Shown in pieces: positions 9,061-19,100 of a stretch of 33,816 nucleotides of DNA; position 1 is the stretch's first letter, and the number at the start of each line of letters is the position of its first letter. Source of the DNA: Flavobacteriaceae bacterium (GTDB lineage: Bacteria; Bacteroidota; Bacteroidia; Flavobacteriales; Flavobacteriaceae); NCBI GenBank assembly GCA_017851655.1, contig JAFMMH010000013.1, positions 1-33,816 of the forward strand. The letters are read 5' to 3'. A model generated the notes under the pieces. That model worked only from the letters and a program-made list of their open reading frames with translations. It was not told the DNA's origin and did not search any database. The translations under genes and the position numbers were made by a program.

Positions 9061-9294
9061 ATGGAAATTAAAGTTCGCTACTTTGGGCAATTACAAGAAA
9101 TTACAGGAGTAAAAGAAGCGTCTTTCACCCTTCCGTTTGATACCATAGGAAGTCTGAGAGCCCATCTAATAACTATTTATCCAGACCTGAAAAATATCAA
9201 TTTTAAAATTGCTCAAGACAATAAAATTGATTCAGATTTATCAGATTTGAATGGCACCCTTATCGATTTGTTACCTCCATTTTCAGGCGGATGA
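9061..9294 (+). CDS. moaD: Molybdopterin synthase sulfur carrier subunit MoaD
   Basis: A 77-residue ubiquitin-fold protein starting MEIKVRYFGQLQEITG and ending PPFSGG. The C-terminal Gly-Gly is adenylated by MoeB, converted to a thiocarboxylate, and donates sulfur to precursor Z within MoaD-MoaE molybdopterin synthase. Length and ending are standard. Its TGA stop overlaps the ATG of the activating enzyme gene in an ATGA arrangement, which suggests translational coupling of carrier and activator. Confidence 0.93.
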   Translation: MEIKVRYFGQLQEITGVKEASFTLPFDTIGSLRAHLITIYPDLKNINFKIAQDNKIDSDLSDLNGTLIDLLPPFSGG

Positions 9295-10358
9295 TTATGG
9301 AAAATCGTTATCAAAGACATATACAGCTCAGTGAAATCGGTCAAACTGGACAAGATAAAATTAAAAAAGCCAAAGTCCTTGTAATTGGTGCAGGAGGTTT
9401 GGGTTGTCCCGCACTGCAGTACCTAACTGCGTCAGGTGTTGGGATAATTGGAATTATGGATCCTGACATAGTTTCAGTATCCAATCTTCAGCGTCAAATT
9501 CTTTATAATGAAAATGATATTGGAAAGAATAAAGCGCTCTGTGCTGAACACTATCTGAGTAAATTAAACTCTGATGTAAAAATAAAATCTTATCCTTTTG
9601 CCTTAACAGTTGAAAATGCAGCAGAACACATAGCAAAATTCGATATGGTGATAGACGGAACGGATAACTTTTATACGCGTTATTTAATTAATGATCAGTG
9701 TGTTTTACTCAATAAGGTAATGGTCTATGGTGCACTTTATAAATTTGAAGGTCAAGTTTCTGTTTTTAATTACAAAAATGGTCCCAGTTATCGATGTCTT
9801 TTCCCCAAACCTCCTGGGAAAGGAGAAATCCCTAATTGTAGTGAAGTGGGTGTTCTAGGTGTAGTCCCTGGAGTTATTGGAATGCATCAAGCCTCAGAGA
9901 CTCTAAAAATTATTTTAGAGATTGGAGATGTGCTCAGCGGCAAGCTTCTTTGTATAAATCTCTTAAACCACACCAACACTATCTTTGATTTTGAAAAAAA
10001 TGAAAACGAAATCATCAGACTAAAAAAATTAGGAAGTGTAATTCCAATTGAAAATCAAGACTGTTTCGTGGATTTTGAATTATCTTTAACTCAGCTTTCA
10101 TCACAAGAAATGATAATGTGGATTGATGTTCGTGAACAAGATGAATTGCCTCGTGTAACTCACCTCAACGTAGTAGAACACCCATTAAGCAATGACGTTT
10201 CTTTGAAAATTTTTAGTGATTTTGAAGGGAAAATTATTGCTTTTTGTCAAACAGGAATCAGGAGTAAAGTCTTTGTACAAAAATTGAAAGATAAAGGAAT
10301 AGAAAATTGTTTTAGCCTAAAAGAAGGTGCTAAACAACTAATTGAATGGGGGCTTTAA
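9291..10358 (+). CDS. moeB: MoeB/ThiF-type adenylyltransferase with C-terminal rhodanese domain
   Basis: A 355-residue E1-like enzyme that adenylates the MoaD C terminus. The ThiF domain (residues 1 to about 240) has the nucleotide loop VIGAGGLGCPAL (31-42), 'DGTDNFYTR' and the NCSEVGVLG segment with Cys183. A rhodanese domain (about 270-355) ends with active loop CQTGIR (Cys319 to Arg324), which can deliver sulfur for the thiocarboxylate. The CxxC zinc pairs of E. coli MoeB are not present: the first reads SYRC (166-169), and there is no later CxxC. A second in-frame ATG at 9297 is an alternative start. It sits between moaD and moaE. Confidence 0.92.
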   Translation: MIMENRYQRHIQLSEIGQTGQDKIKKAKVLVIGAGGLGCPALQYLTASGVGIIGIMDPDIVSVSNLQRQILYNENDIGKNKALCAEHYLSKLNSDVKIKSYPFALTVENAAEHIAKFDMVIDGTDNFYTRYLINDQCVLLNKVMVYGALYKFEGQVSVFNYKNGPSYRCLFPKPPGKGEIPNCSEVGVLGVVPGVIGMHQASETLKIILEIGDVLSGKLLCINLLNHTNTIFDFEKNENEIIRLKKLGSVIPIENQDCFVDFELSLTQLSSQEMIMWIDVREQDELPRVTHLNVVEHPLSNDVSLKIFSDFEGKIIAFCQTGIRSKVFVQKLKDKGIENCFSLKEGAKQLIEWGL

Positions 10359-10373
10359 AACCAGAAAAAATAT

Positions 10374-10814
10374 ATGAAAGATAAAATCAAAAACATTTTT
10401 GTAGAAGGAGCAATTTCTCCCTCCAAAATTGCAGAATCTATTGCCCATCATCAGTCCAAAACTGAGATCGGTGCGCACAATATTTTTTTAGGACAAGTTA
10501 GAGCAGATCAAATTGATAAGAAAAAAGTAAGTGCAATAGAATATACTGCTCAGATAGATATTGCTAATCAGGTTTGCCACGAAATTCGAGAGGCTGCTTT
10601 TTCCAAATACGATCTTAGCTGCATGCACATCTACCATAGCCTGGGGAAGGTTTATAGTGGAGAAATTTGCTTTTTTGTTTTTGTTTCAAGCGCGCACCGT
10701 ACACCTGTTTTTGATAGTTTGACAGAAATAGTTAATGACATCAAAGCAAAACTTCCTATTTTCGGAAAAGAATTCTTCGAAGATCAATCGCATCAATGGA
10801 AAGTTAATCAGTAG
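10374..10814 (+). CDS. moaE: Molybdopterin synthase catalytic subunit MoaE
   Basis: A 146-residue MoaE, which binds precursor Z and uses two MoaD thiocarboxylates to build the dithiolene of molybdopterin. Landmarks are 'GAHNIFLGQVRAD', 'IEYTAQ', 'SSAHRTPVFDSL', and the C-terminal 'IKAKLPIFGKEFFED'. The catalytic lysine equivalent to E. coli Lys119 appears as Lys124. At the position of Lys126 the sequence has Gly131, followed by Lys132, so the second lysine is shifted by one. The gene starts 15 bases after moeB and ends 2 bases before moaC-moaB. Confidence 0.93.
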   Translation: MKDKIKNIFVEGAISPSKIAESIAHHQSKTEIGAHNIFLGQVRADQIDKKKVSAIEYTAQIDIANQVCHEIREAAFSKYDLSCMHIYHSLGKVYSGEICFFVFVSSAHRTPVFDSLTEIVNDIKAKLPIFGKEFFEDQSHQWKVNQ

Positions 10815-10816
10815 TC

Positions 10817-11728
10817 ATGGTTGATATCACACATAAAAAAAATACCCTCCGGATAGCAACCGCAGAAGCTTTACTTACCGTAAGTAAGTCAGCAACAATT
10901 CAAGCCATTCAAAATAAAACAGTCCCCAAGGGAGATGTTTTTGAAATGAGTCGTGCAGCCGGACTTTTGGGAGTTAAAAAAACACCCGAACTTTTGCCCG
11001 ATTGCCATCCCTTGCCTATTGAATATGCTGGTTTTGAATTTGAAATTAACGATCTGGAAATCAAAATTTCATGTACGCTAAAAACAATTTATAAAACAGG
11101 AGTAGAAGTAGAAGCCATGCATGGAGCAAGTATTGTTGCATTGAATATGTATGACATGCTTAAACCACTTGACAAAGGGATTGAAATTTCAACCATAAGA
11201 CTTGTTTCCAAAAAAGGAGGAAAAACCGATAGACATTCCGTAAAAGAAGAAATTAGCTGTGCAGTAATGGTCTGTTCTGATTCAGTATCCAAAGGAGAGA
11301 AAAAGGATAAAGCTGGAAAAGAAGCGATCAAGGCTCTTGAAAACTGGGGAGTAGAAATTGTAGACTATCAAGTAATTCCTGATGAAATTGATCAAATACA
11401 TTCCAATCTAAAAAAACAAATAGAAGCTAACGCTTCAATAATTTTATTCATTGGCGGTACAGGGCTTTCTCCCAGAGATCATACGCCTGAAGCTATTATG
11501 CCTTTATTAGAAAAACGTATTCCTGGACTAGAAGAAGCTATACGTAAATACGGGCAAGACCGAACGCCTTATGCGTCATTATCAAGAAGTGTTGTAGGAT
11601 TAATAGGAAACAGTTTAGTTATGGCTTTACCGGGATCTACCAATGGGGCTATTGAATCTCTAAATGCAGTTTTTCCAGAAGCCCTTCACCTTTTTGATAT
11701 TTTAAAAGGAGCACAGCACAAGAAATGA
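10817..11728 (+). CDS. moaCB: Bifunctional MoaC-MoaB fusion (cyclic pyranopterin synthase and MPT adenylyltransferase)
   Basis: A 303-residue fusion. Residues 1 to about 139 are MoaC: MVDITHKKNTLR at the start, KGDVFEMSRAAG, KKTPELLPDCHPL (54-66) and KKGGKTD (132-138). MoaC converts the MoaA product to cyclic pyranopterin monophosphate. Residues from about 146 are a MoaB/MogA domain that adenylates molybdopterin before MoeA acts, with GGTGLSPRD (213-221) and ALPGSTNGA near the end. Fusions of this type occur in other Bacteroidota. Because the two steps are not consecutive in the pathway, the fusion may serve co-expression or complex formation rather than channelling. Its TGA overlaps the moaA ATG by four bases. 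Confidence 0.94.
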   Translation: MVDITHKKNTLRIATAEALLTVSKSATIQAIQNKTVPKGDVFEMSRAAGLLGVKKTPELLPDCHPLPIEYAGFEFEINDLEIKISCTLKTIYKTGVEVEAMHGASIVALNMYDMLKPLDKGIEISTIRLVSKKGGKTDRHSVKEEISCAVMVCSDSVSKGEKKDKAGKEAIKALENWGVEIVDYQVIPDEIDQIHSNLKKQIEANASIILFIGGTGLSPRDHTPEAIMPLLEKRIPGLEEAIRKYGQDRTPYASLSRSVVGLIGNSLVMALPGSTNGAIESLNAVFPEALHLFDILKGAQHKK

Positions 11729-12732
11729 ATCAAGCAAATTCTCCTTTGACAGACACTTTCGGAAGGCATCATAACTACCTTCGGATTTCACTTACAGAAA
11801 GATGTAATCTTCGATGCTCTTACTGCATGCCCGTAGATGGTGTGAAACTCAGTCCTGCAGAACATCTAATGAATGCCGATGAAATTTATTCCATCGCTAA
11901 AACTTTCGTAAAATTTGGAGTTGACAAAATTAGACTCACAGGAGGTGAACCACTAGTTCGAAAAGATTTCCCCAAAATTATTGAACTCCTTTCTACCTTA
12001 AATGTGGACCTATCTATAACGAGCAATGCTGTTTCAATAGACCGCCATTTTGAATTATTAAAAAAGACCGGAGTTAAAACAGTAAACATCAGCTTAGACA
12101 CTTTAAATGCTGAACGGTTTCATTCGATTACTTTCAGAAATTATTTTGATAAAGTATATCAAAATATATTAAATCTTTTAAATGAAGGATTTAAAGTAAA
12201 AATCAATGCTGTCCTAATGCGAGGTGTAAATGATGATGAAATTCTCGATTTTATTGCTTTTACAAAAGACCACCCAGTTGCATTTCGTTTTATTGAATTC
12301 ATGCCTTTTGATGGTAACCAGTGGAAGAGAGAAAAAACGGTTTCCTATTTAGAAATCATGAAAAAAATTCAAGAGAATTATACTGATGATCAAATCATTC
12401 GGCTCCAAGATGCACCAAACGATACCGCAAAAAACTATAGCATTAAAGGATACCAAGGCACCTTTGCAATAATTAGTACTGTTACGCATCCTTTTTGTGA
12501 TCAATGCAATCGCATCCGCTTAACTGCGAATGGACATTTAAAAAATTGTTTGTTTTCCAAAAAAGAAAATGATTTACTGACCGCTCTAAGAAATAATCAG
12601 GATATTGAATCCATAGTTCGTCAGAGTGTTTCAAGTAAATTCGCTGTTCGGTCTGGCATGGATGCTCCAGAAAGCTTTGAAGACCCAAAACAGCACCAAC
12701 AAAATAGAAGTATGATTACTATTGGGGGCTAA
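11725..12732 (+). CDS. moaA: GTP 3',8-cyclase MoaA
   Basis: A 335-residue radical SAM enzyme that cyclises GTP in the first step of Moco synthesis. The SAM cluster is bound by C27, C31 and C34 (CNLRCSYC), and the substrate-side [4Fe-4S] cluster by C258, C261 and C275. 'RLTGGEPLVRKD' is also present. The required C-terminal Gly-Gly is intact (ends ITIGG). It is the last gene of the plus-strand Moco run. Its final 14 bases overlap the 3' end of the convergent mocA gene, so the two Moco operons meet tail to tail. Confidence 0.96.
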   Translation: MNQANSPLTDTFGRHHNYLRISLTERCNLRCSYCMPVDGVKLSPAEHLMNADEIYSIAKTFVKFGVDKIRLTGGEPLVRKDFPKIIELLSTLNVDLSITSNAVSIDRHFELLKKTGVKTVNISLDTLNAERFHSITFRNYFDKVYQNILNLLNEGFKVKINAVLMRGVNDDEILDFIAFTKDHPVAFRFIEFMPFDGNQWKREKTVSYLEIMKKIQENYTDDQIIRLQDAPNDTAKNYSIKGYQGTFAIISTVTHPFCDQCNRIRLTANGHLKNCLFSKKENDLLTALRNNQDIESIVRQSVSSKFAVRSGMDAPESFEDPKQHQQNRSMITIGG

Positions 12733-13321
12733 ATTCTTTCAATAATTTTTGATACATTTCGGGTGTATCCATGTCTACGAGAGAATTACCTGATTTGACA
12801 TAAACCACATTTTCTAGGTTTCTCTTAAAAATCACTTTAGCTCCTTCTTCCCCACTTAGTGATTGTAGATCGTGAAAATAACAAGAATCAAATAAAACAG
12901 GAACACCACACCATCCTGAATCTGACTCAGAGACTATAATCTGATTATTTCCTTTTTGAAAGAGAGCTCTCATCTTTAAGTAATGTGCGCTTGAAACTAA
13001 TGGTTGGTCAATTAAAGAAACGAGAACTCCATCTAAATCACTATTGGTATTGAGAATTTCATTTATAACAAAAGACAAAGAAGCTCCCATGCCCTTTTCC
13101 CAATGTTTACATCGAATAGACTCTACATCTAAACCTTTTAAAAGGGGTTCTACCCTATCTGCATAAGCTCCTAATACTACGTACAGATGCTCTGTTGTAG
13201 GTAAAATTTTTTCTACTTGAAATTGGATGAGTGATTGGGAGCCCCAAGGCAGGAGTTGTTTTGGCTCTCCCATCCTCTTTGAAGTTCCTGCAGCTAGTAA
13301 TATATGAGAGATTTTACTCAT
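12719..13321 (-). CDS. mocA: MocA-like molybdenum cofactor cytidylyltransferase
   Basis: A 200-residue NTP-transferase-fold protein. The N-terminal signature LAAGTSKRMGEPKQLLPW (residues 9-26) matches MocA/CoxC-type enzymes that attach CMP to Moco, giving the dinucleotide form used by xanthine-oxidase-family enzymes. 'VSLIDQPLVS' supplies the metal-binding Asp, and GWCGVPVLF is the later family motif. MobA (the guanylyl version) is related, but the PKQLLPW variant and the xdhC neighbour favour MocA. The gene starts within the last 8 bases of xdhC, pointing to translational coupling, and it ends convergent with moaA, overlapping by 14 bases. Confidence 0.87.
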   Translation of the reverse strand: MSKISHILLAAGTSKRMGEPKQLLPWGSQSLIQFQVEKILPTTEHLYVVLGAYADRVEPLLKGLDVESIRCKHWEKGMGASLSFVINEILNTNSDLDGVLVSLIDQPLVSSAHYLKMRALFQKGNNQIIVSESDSGWCGVPVLFDSCYFHDLQSLSGEEGAKVIFKRNLENVVYVKSGNSLVDMDTPEMYQKLLKEFSPQ

Positions 13322-14324
13322 GTATCCTACCTTTCTTTTCTTTTAATTGTACGGGTTTCTGTTTTCGAGTCACACTTAAAATTTCAGACAAGATTGATAT
13401 GGCAATCTCTTCTGCACTTTCAGCACCAATATTTATACCCGCAGGCCCATGAAGATTTTCTAAAAATTCAATTGATAAGTCTGGGTTAAAATCCAAAGCT
13501 TTTTCCAACACCCGTTCTCTTCTATGCTTGGGACCCAAAATTCCAAAATAAGCTGGTTGAGTATTTGCTAGTGTTAAAAGATACTGCACATCTCTATTGA
13601 AGCTGTGAGACATTAACATAACCGCTGTCTGCGAATCAATTGAACTGACATTAAGAGCTTCAAATGTTGGGGTTATAAATTCATGAGCTCCTTCAAAAAA
13701 GTCTTTCGTTTTAGCTTCATCTGGAGCAGCAATAACAGTAACTTGCCATCCTAAATTCGACGCTGCTTTGCACAAACTAACCGTATCGTGTTCCGCTCCA
13801 AAGAGGTACAACTGAAACAAAGGAGAAAACGATTGTTTAAAACATTGATGTTGCTCTGAAAAGGAAAGTCCTTCACGCAAAGAAAATCGTTTCCCTGAAA
13901 AAATAAATTGTGTCCCAAAAGCCTCGCTTACACCCTCCTCCAGTTGGAAGAATGATTCGCTCTCAAAAGATTCTCGTTGAATAAAAACAGATTCAAACTT
14001 AATCTTTAAATCCTCAGAAAGTCTTACGGGCTCTATAAGAATATAGATAATCCCTTCACATCCTAGTCTATACCTGCCATCGTATGTCATTATTTTTGGA
14101 ATATCAGAATCAAAAACAGACTGCGCTTGTCTCATGACTTCCTTTTCAACACACCCGCCGCTCACAGCTCCAAACGTTTGCCCATTTTCCTGAATCAACA
14201 TACGAACTCCAGGTCTGCGATAAGACGAACCCTCTAAAGCGACAACAGTTGCTAAAACGGATTTTATGTTTTGCTGATGGGACTTCCATATTAGTTCAAT
14301 AAAATTTTTAATCTCGTGTGTCAT
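13314..14324 (-). CDS. xdhC: XdhC/CoxI family Moco sulfuration and insertion factor
   Basis: A 336-residue XdhC-family chaperone, which binds sulfurated Moco and delivers it to xanthine-oxidase-type enzymes. The N-terminal XdhC_CoxI domain has 'VVALEGSSYRRPGVRML' and 'GAVSGGCVEKEV' (a conserved Cys in SGGC). The C-terminal Rossmann-type domain has 'LYLFGAEHDT', 'MSHSFNRDVQYL', 'GPKHRRERVLE' and 'HGPAGINIGAESAEEIA'. Its client is most likely the IorA/IorB enzyme of this window. It overlaps mocA by 8 bases. The DUF885-like gene upstream on the same strand is 58 bases away, and a TAAATTTG element lies in that gap. Confidence 0.92.
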   Translation of the reverse strand: MTHEIKNFIELIWKSHQQNIKSVLATVVALEGSSYRRPGVRMLIQENGQTFGAVSGGCVEKEVMRQAQSVFDSDIPKIMTYDGRYRLGCEGIIYILIEPVRLSEDLKIKFESVFIQRESFESESFFQLEEGVSEAFGTQFIFSGKRFSLREGLSFSEQHQCFKQSFSPLFQLYLFGAEHDTVSLCKAASNLGWQVTVIAAPDEAKTKDFFEGAHEFITPTFEALNVSSIDSQTAVMLMSHSFNRDVQYLLTLANTQPAYFGILGPKHRRERVLEKALDFNPDLSIEFLENLHGPAGINIGAESAEEIAISILSEILSVTRKQKPVQLKEKKGRIHE

Positions 14325-14333
14325 GTGCTAAAG

Positions 14334-14341
14334 CAAATTTA
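14334..14341 (-). promoter_or_regulatory. Candidate -7 promoter element for xdhC-mocA
   Basis: The minus strand reads TAAATTTG, matching TAnnTTTG, and ends 9 bases before the xdhC ATG. The resulting leader would be only a few bases, and no TTG is seen at the right distance upstream, so this is weaker than the other promoters in the window. Confidence 0.3.
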
Positions 14342-14382
14342 AATGTTGAATAAGTATAGGTTAGAAAAATATTATTTTCAAA

Positions 14383-16059
14383 TCAATAGTCTATAGTTTT
14401 GAAGGAATTTTGAATTTTTTGTATCTGTGAACCATCTCCTGTCATTTCCCACTTGCCAAGAGAGACGGGAATATTACCGATACTATTGAGTGTATCAAAA
14501 AACTGCTTCAAGGTAAAATCTTCTTTTTGTTTATTTGCAAATTCCATCATCATATCCTCGATTAAATATTTACCTGTGATGTAACTTGTTCCATAACCTG
14601 GCTGTCTCAAGTATAAATGCTGTTCAAAAATAAGCAGTTCTTTTTCTGTTTTCATCCAGCCTCTGGGAGTATATTCTGAATGGATTTTACCTGCCTCTTC
14701 CATAGACAACATATTGGCGTGTGCGTATAACGAACCAAGGCCCCTAGCTGCTCTTTGGGCGATTAGAATGTAAACAATTTCTCTTGCTCTTGGGTTCTGA
14801 TCATAAAGGCCGACATGCATAAACATTTCTTCTACACCTGTAGCCAATCCTTCATTCCTTGAGTCAAAAATATTATACAGTAGAGCTCCCCTTCGAATAG
14901 GATTTGGATGGGGTTCTTCCAACATTCTTTCGAGCTCAAACCAATGATAAAAATGGGAAAAAAGTGGCTTTGGATCTAAATGAGCTGTAATCCAAAAGAA
15001 GTTTCGTTTCTCTGAGGGTATATATTTTCCCAAATGAGGCTCTAGAGCTTTTGAAAAATAATCTTTCACAGTAACAATATCATTCTGATCTAAAAAATTG
15101 ATTAATTCTTTAGCTGCATTTTGAGCCAAAATGGCATAGGCCTCAGGAGAGTCAGCAGGATTTATCTCTACTAAATTCCTATTTCGATGTTCTTCTAACT
15201 TTAATGATGACCAGGCTCGCGCTAACTCTCTTTTAAGTAAAAGAACCTCATCGTCCCAACTTAATGGAACGAGATGAACGTTTTGCTGATACCAAGTATA
15301 ATTTTCCTTACCTATTCCAGAAGGGCCATTTTTTTTTGGGGCTTCCTCTTTGAGCCAATTAACAAAATACTGAGTTGAAGCTATCGCTTTATTAATTTCA
15401 GATACTAAAATACGATCTCCATTAACATCTGGTTTTAAGAGAATGTCTTTCAGTACTTCTACTTGATCTTGAATATCACGAATTCCAGCAATCCATAGGT
15501 CTTTCGCATTTCCAGTAAGATTGAATTGAGCTTGATTATTTAATTCTGGAATCATTTTAAGTGAGGAAATTAAATCGTTTCTTCTTTTTTGATTCAGAGG
15601 AAAATTATATTGCCAAAGTTCTATAACAAAATGATGGGTAGGCCCTTCGTGAGCAGGAACATCACTTTTGGAGGTCCAAATAGATTTATAAAATGCTGGA
15701 TCTCGTTGCCATGGTTTTAAAATTTTAGCATTAAAAACATAGCCATTCATTTCAGCCCAAAGCAAATGCCAATCAACTTGCTGCTCAGCTTCCCAAGTTT
15801 CTTTATTAAATTTTTCGAGTCGCTCTCTTAACACAGTGTATGTTTCCCATCTCTGATTAAAAGAAGCCTCAGAATAATCAGGCACTCCATTTTTCATAGG
15901 GGGTACCTCAAACGCACGCCAATCTTTAAATAAGCTTACAAGCTCAGGGTTTTGGAATTGACCATATCTCTGTGCATTACTTATTCCAAACACTAGAAAA
16001 GAAATCAATATAAATAAGTTGAAATATATTAGCTTTTGGTTTTGTAAAAAATTGAGCAT
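14383..16059 (-). CDS. DUF885-like secreted protein apparently lacking the catalytic His motif
   Basis: A 558-residue protein with an N-terminal signal peptide (hydrophobic core then ISNAQRYG, likely cleaved after Ala). The C-terminal half follows the DUF885 plan: '[19 protein letters not shown]' in place of EGW-LY-E, '[19 protein letters not shown]' in place of WPGQALSYKIGELKI, and '[25 protein letters not shown]' in place of the usual end. Where HE--PGHHLQ should stand, the sequence runs '[13 protein letters not shown]' with no HExxxGHH. I infer a diverged, possibly non-catalytic DUF885 relative. It sits upstream of xdhC-mocA, and the active-looking DUF885 gene sits upstream of the hydroxylase genes. 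Confidence 0.7.
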   Translation of the reverse strand: MLNFLQNQKLIYFNLFILISFLVFGISNAQRYGQFQNPELVSLFKDWRAFEVPPMKNGVPDYSEASFNQRWETYTVLRERLEKFNKETWEAEQQVDWHLLWAEMNGYVFNAKILKPWQRDPAFYKSIWTSKSDVPAHEGPTHHFVIELWQYNFPLNQKRRNDLISSLKMIPELNNQAQFNLTGNAKDLWIAGIRDIQDQVEVLKDILLKPDVNGDRILVSEINKAIASTQYFVNWLKEEAPKKNGPSGIGKENYTWYQQNVHLVPLSWDDEVLLLKRELARAWSSLKLEEHRNRNLVEINPADSPEAYAILAQNAAKELINFLDQNDIVTVKDYFSKALEPHLGKYIPSEKRNFFWITAHLDPKPLFSHFYHWFELERMLEEPHPNPIRRGALLYNIFDSRNEGLATGVEEMFMHVGLYDQNPRAREIVYILIAQRAARGLGSLYAHANMLSMEEAGKIHSEYTPRGWMKTEKELLIFEQHLYLRQPGYGTSYITGKYLIEDMMMEFANKQKEDFTLKQFFDTLNSIGNIPVSLGKWEMTGDGSQIQKIQNSFKTIDY

Positions 16060-16155
16060 ATGAATATTGAATTTTTTTGCTTTAGTTTATTTGATAAAAA
16101 TTAAAAGTATCAAATTTTAACTACATTGTGACTAACTGATATTATTCCTTATAAA

Positions 16156-19100
16156 ATGCGACTATATTTTCCTTTATTTATTTGCTTTTGTCTCTCTATT
16201 CAAGCTCAGACTATAAACTTTGACAAATTAGAAAACTTAAAAATGCGTAATGTTGGTCCAGCAAATATGAGCGGACGAATAACTGCCATAGATGTGGTGA
16301 CTGCAAATCCTAAAATAATTTATGTAGGTGCAGCATCGGGAGGTGTATGGAAATCAGAAAATGGTGGTTCAGCCTGGGTTCCAGTTTTTGATGATCAACC
16401 TACACAAAATATTGGAGCCTTGGCCATTCAACAAAGTAATCCAGATGTGATTTGGGTTGGAACTGGGGAAGGAAATCCCAGAAACTCCATGAACCTAGGA
16501 ATGGGTATTTTTAAATCAGAAGACGCAGGCAAGACATGGAAATTTAAGGGACTTGAAGCTACTAAAACAATTCATCGTATTCTTATAGATCCTGATGATG
16601 AGAATACTATTTATGTAGGTGCTCTAGGGGATCCTTTTACTGAAAATGAACATAGAGGTTTATATAAATCAACTGACGGTGGTGAAAACTGGTATAGAAT
16701 TCTTTCGACTAATTCATCCTCTGGAATTGCAGATTTGGTAATGGATCCTAAAAATCCTAAAAAACTTTTGGCAGCCCTATACGATCACAAAAGGACTCCT
16801 TTTTCTTTTGTGTCTGGGGGAACTGGCTCTGGCCTATATTTAACTGATAATGGGGGCACTACTTGGAAAAAAATTAATGCCGAAAATGGCTTGCCATCTG
16901 GTGAACTTGGTAGAATCGGAATTGCAATTGCACCCAGTAATCCTAATCGGATTTACGCTAAAATTGAAGCACAAAAAAATGCACTTTATAGAAGTGATGA
17001 CGGAGGATTATTGTGGGAACAAATCAACGACAATCCAAAATTTACCAATAACAGGCCTTTTTATTTTCAAGATTTAGCTGTAGATACTGAAGATCAAGAA
17101 AGAGTATACAATATATATCAGCCTCTTTCTGTGAGTTATGATGGTGGAAAAACATTCGATACGACGCCCATGATTCCTGCTGATGAAACTAAGGGTATTC
17201 ATGCTGATTTTCATGCCCTATGGATTAATCCTAATGATCCACAGCATTTCATTATTGGTGGGGATGGAGGTTTAGGGATTACTTTTGATCATGGCAAAAG
17301 TTGGTATTTCCCTGAAAGCATTCCTGTAGCACAATTTTATCAAATTAATGTTGATTATGATACCCCATTTAATGTATATGGGGGAATGCAAGACAACGGC
17401 AACTGGTCGGGTCCAGCTTATACATGGAAAAGAGGGGGTATCCGAACACTCTACTGGCAATATCTTGTTGGAGGAGATGGGTTTTATATAGCCCCTGACA
17501 TAGAAAACTCACGATTTGGTTTTGGCACTTCTCAAAATGGTGATCTTTATCGTTATGATAAATTAACCGGTTATTATCAGAGTATTAGTCCCCAAGCACC
17601 TAACAAAAATACTCCTTTACGTTTTAACTGGAATGCAGGTTTTGCAAAAGATCCATTTGATTCAAATGGGGTCTATTATGGTTCACAATACGTTCATAAA
17701 TCAATTGACAAAGGTGCGAATTGGAAAATTATTTCCCCAGATCTAACAACAAACAACACTGAATACCAAAAGGGTGATTATGGAGGTCTTACCCTCGATA
17801 TTTCAGGAGCAGAAAATTACACAAGTATCCTAGCCATTGCTCCCAGTCATTTAGACAAAGAAATCATTTGGGTAGGAACAGATGATGGGCAGGTTCAGCT
17901 AACCAGAGATGGAGGTCAAACTTGGTCTAATCTTACAGAAAACATAAATGAATTGCCAAAAGAAGCTTGGATTGCTAGAATACATGCCTCAAGATATGAT
18001 AAAAAAACAGCTTGGTTGGTCGTAAATAATTACAGAAAAGGAGACTTCAAACCCTACTTATTTAAAACTTCTGACTATGGCAAGACTTGGAGTTCAATGG
18101 TGAATGAAAATAATGTAAAAGGCTATACACTTTCTTTTATTCAAGATCCAGTAGAAAAAGAGTTGCTTTTCCTTGGAACGGAAAATGGTTTGTGGGTTAG
18201 CACAAATGAAGGATTAGATTGGACTCAATTTAAAAACGGTTTCCCTTCTGTTTCAACTATGGATTTAGTAATCCAAGAGAAGGAATCAGCATTGGTTGTA
18301 GGTACTTTTGGAAGAGCAATATGGGTATTAGACGATTTGTTAAGTCTTAGAGAAATTGTTTCAAATCCTCCTAAACAAAAACTAACTGCACTGCCGCTAA
18401 ATGAAGTTGTTCAAGTAAAAGGCTTATTCATCGCTCCTCCAGGAAATATCTGGTCAGGCTTTCATACCACTTTCGAAGGTGAGAATCGTGTGTTTCAAAA
18501 AGTTAGTATTCCTTTTTATCTTAATGAAGAAACCAATGCATTAGATTCAGTATCAGCTGTGATTAAAAATTCAGAAGGAAAAGAAATAAATACAGTCTTT
18601 ACAAAAAATATTAAACCCGGTCTCAACTATATTACCTGGAAATTAGATGAAAAAAATTCAACACTCCCTGGTTCATGGATCAATGAAGAATCAAGAGGTA
18701 TTCCTGTACTTCCAGGAAACTACGTTGCTGAGATTGAGTACAAAAACGAATTAAAAACTACTTTGATTAAGATAGTCCCAGACCCAAGATTTGAATTAGA
18801 TTCCCAAGTAGATGAAGCTTTATATTCTTTCCAAAAACAAGTAGATGTTCAGGTAGAAAGGTTAACCTTACTTTACAAAGAATTAGAAAATTATGAGAAA
18901 TTTTTAAACGCTACAAATCCCAAAACTGATAATTCTGAAGTTAAAAAAGAAATCCTTTCAGATCTTAGGTTACTAAAAAATGAAGTGAACGACAGACCTA
19001 GAGATAGGCAAATTGGAGCATGGCAAAGTGCGAAAATTACAGCCTTTTCAGTTATGAGAAATGTAGTGCAATTTTCTAAAGCAAGACTCAGAAATCCTTC

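Noticed and set aside
13231-13489. Two short plus-strand frames across the mocA/xdhC junction
   Set aside because: Both are opposite well-supported genes and lack family features.
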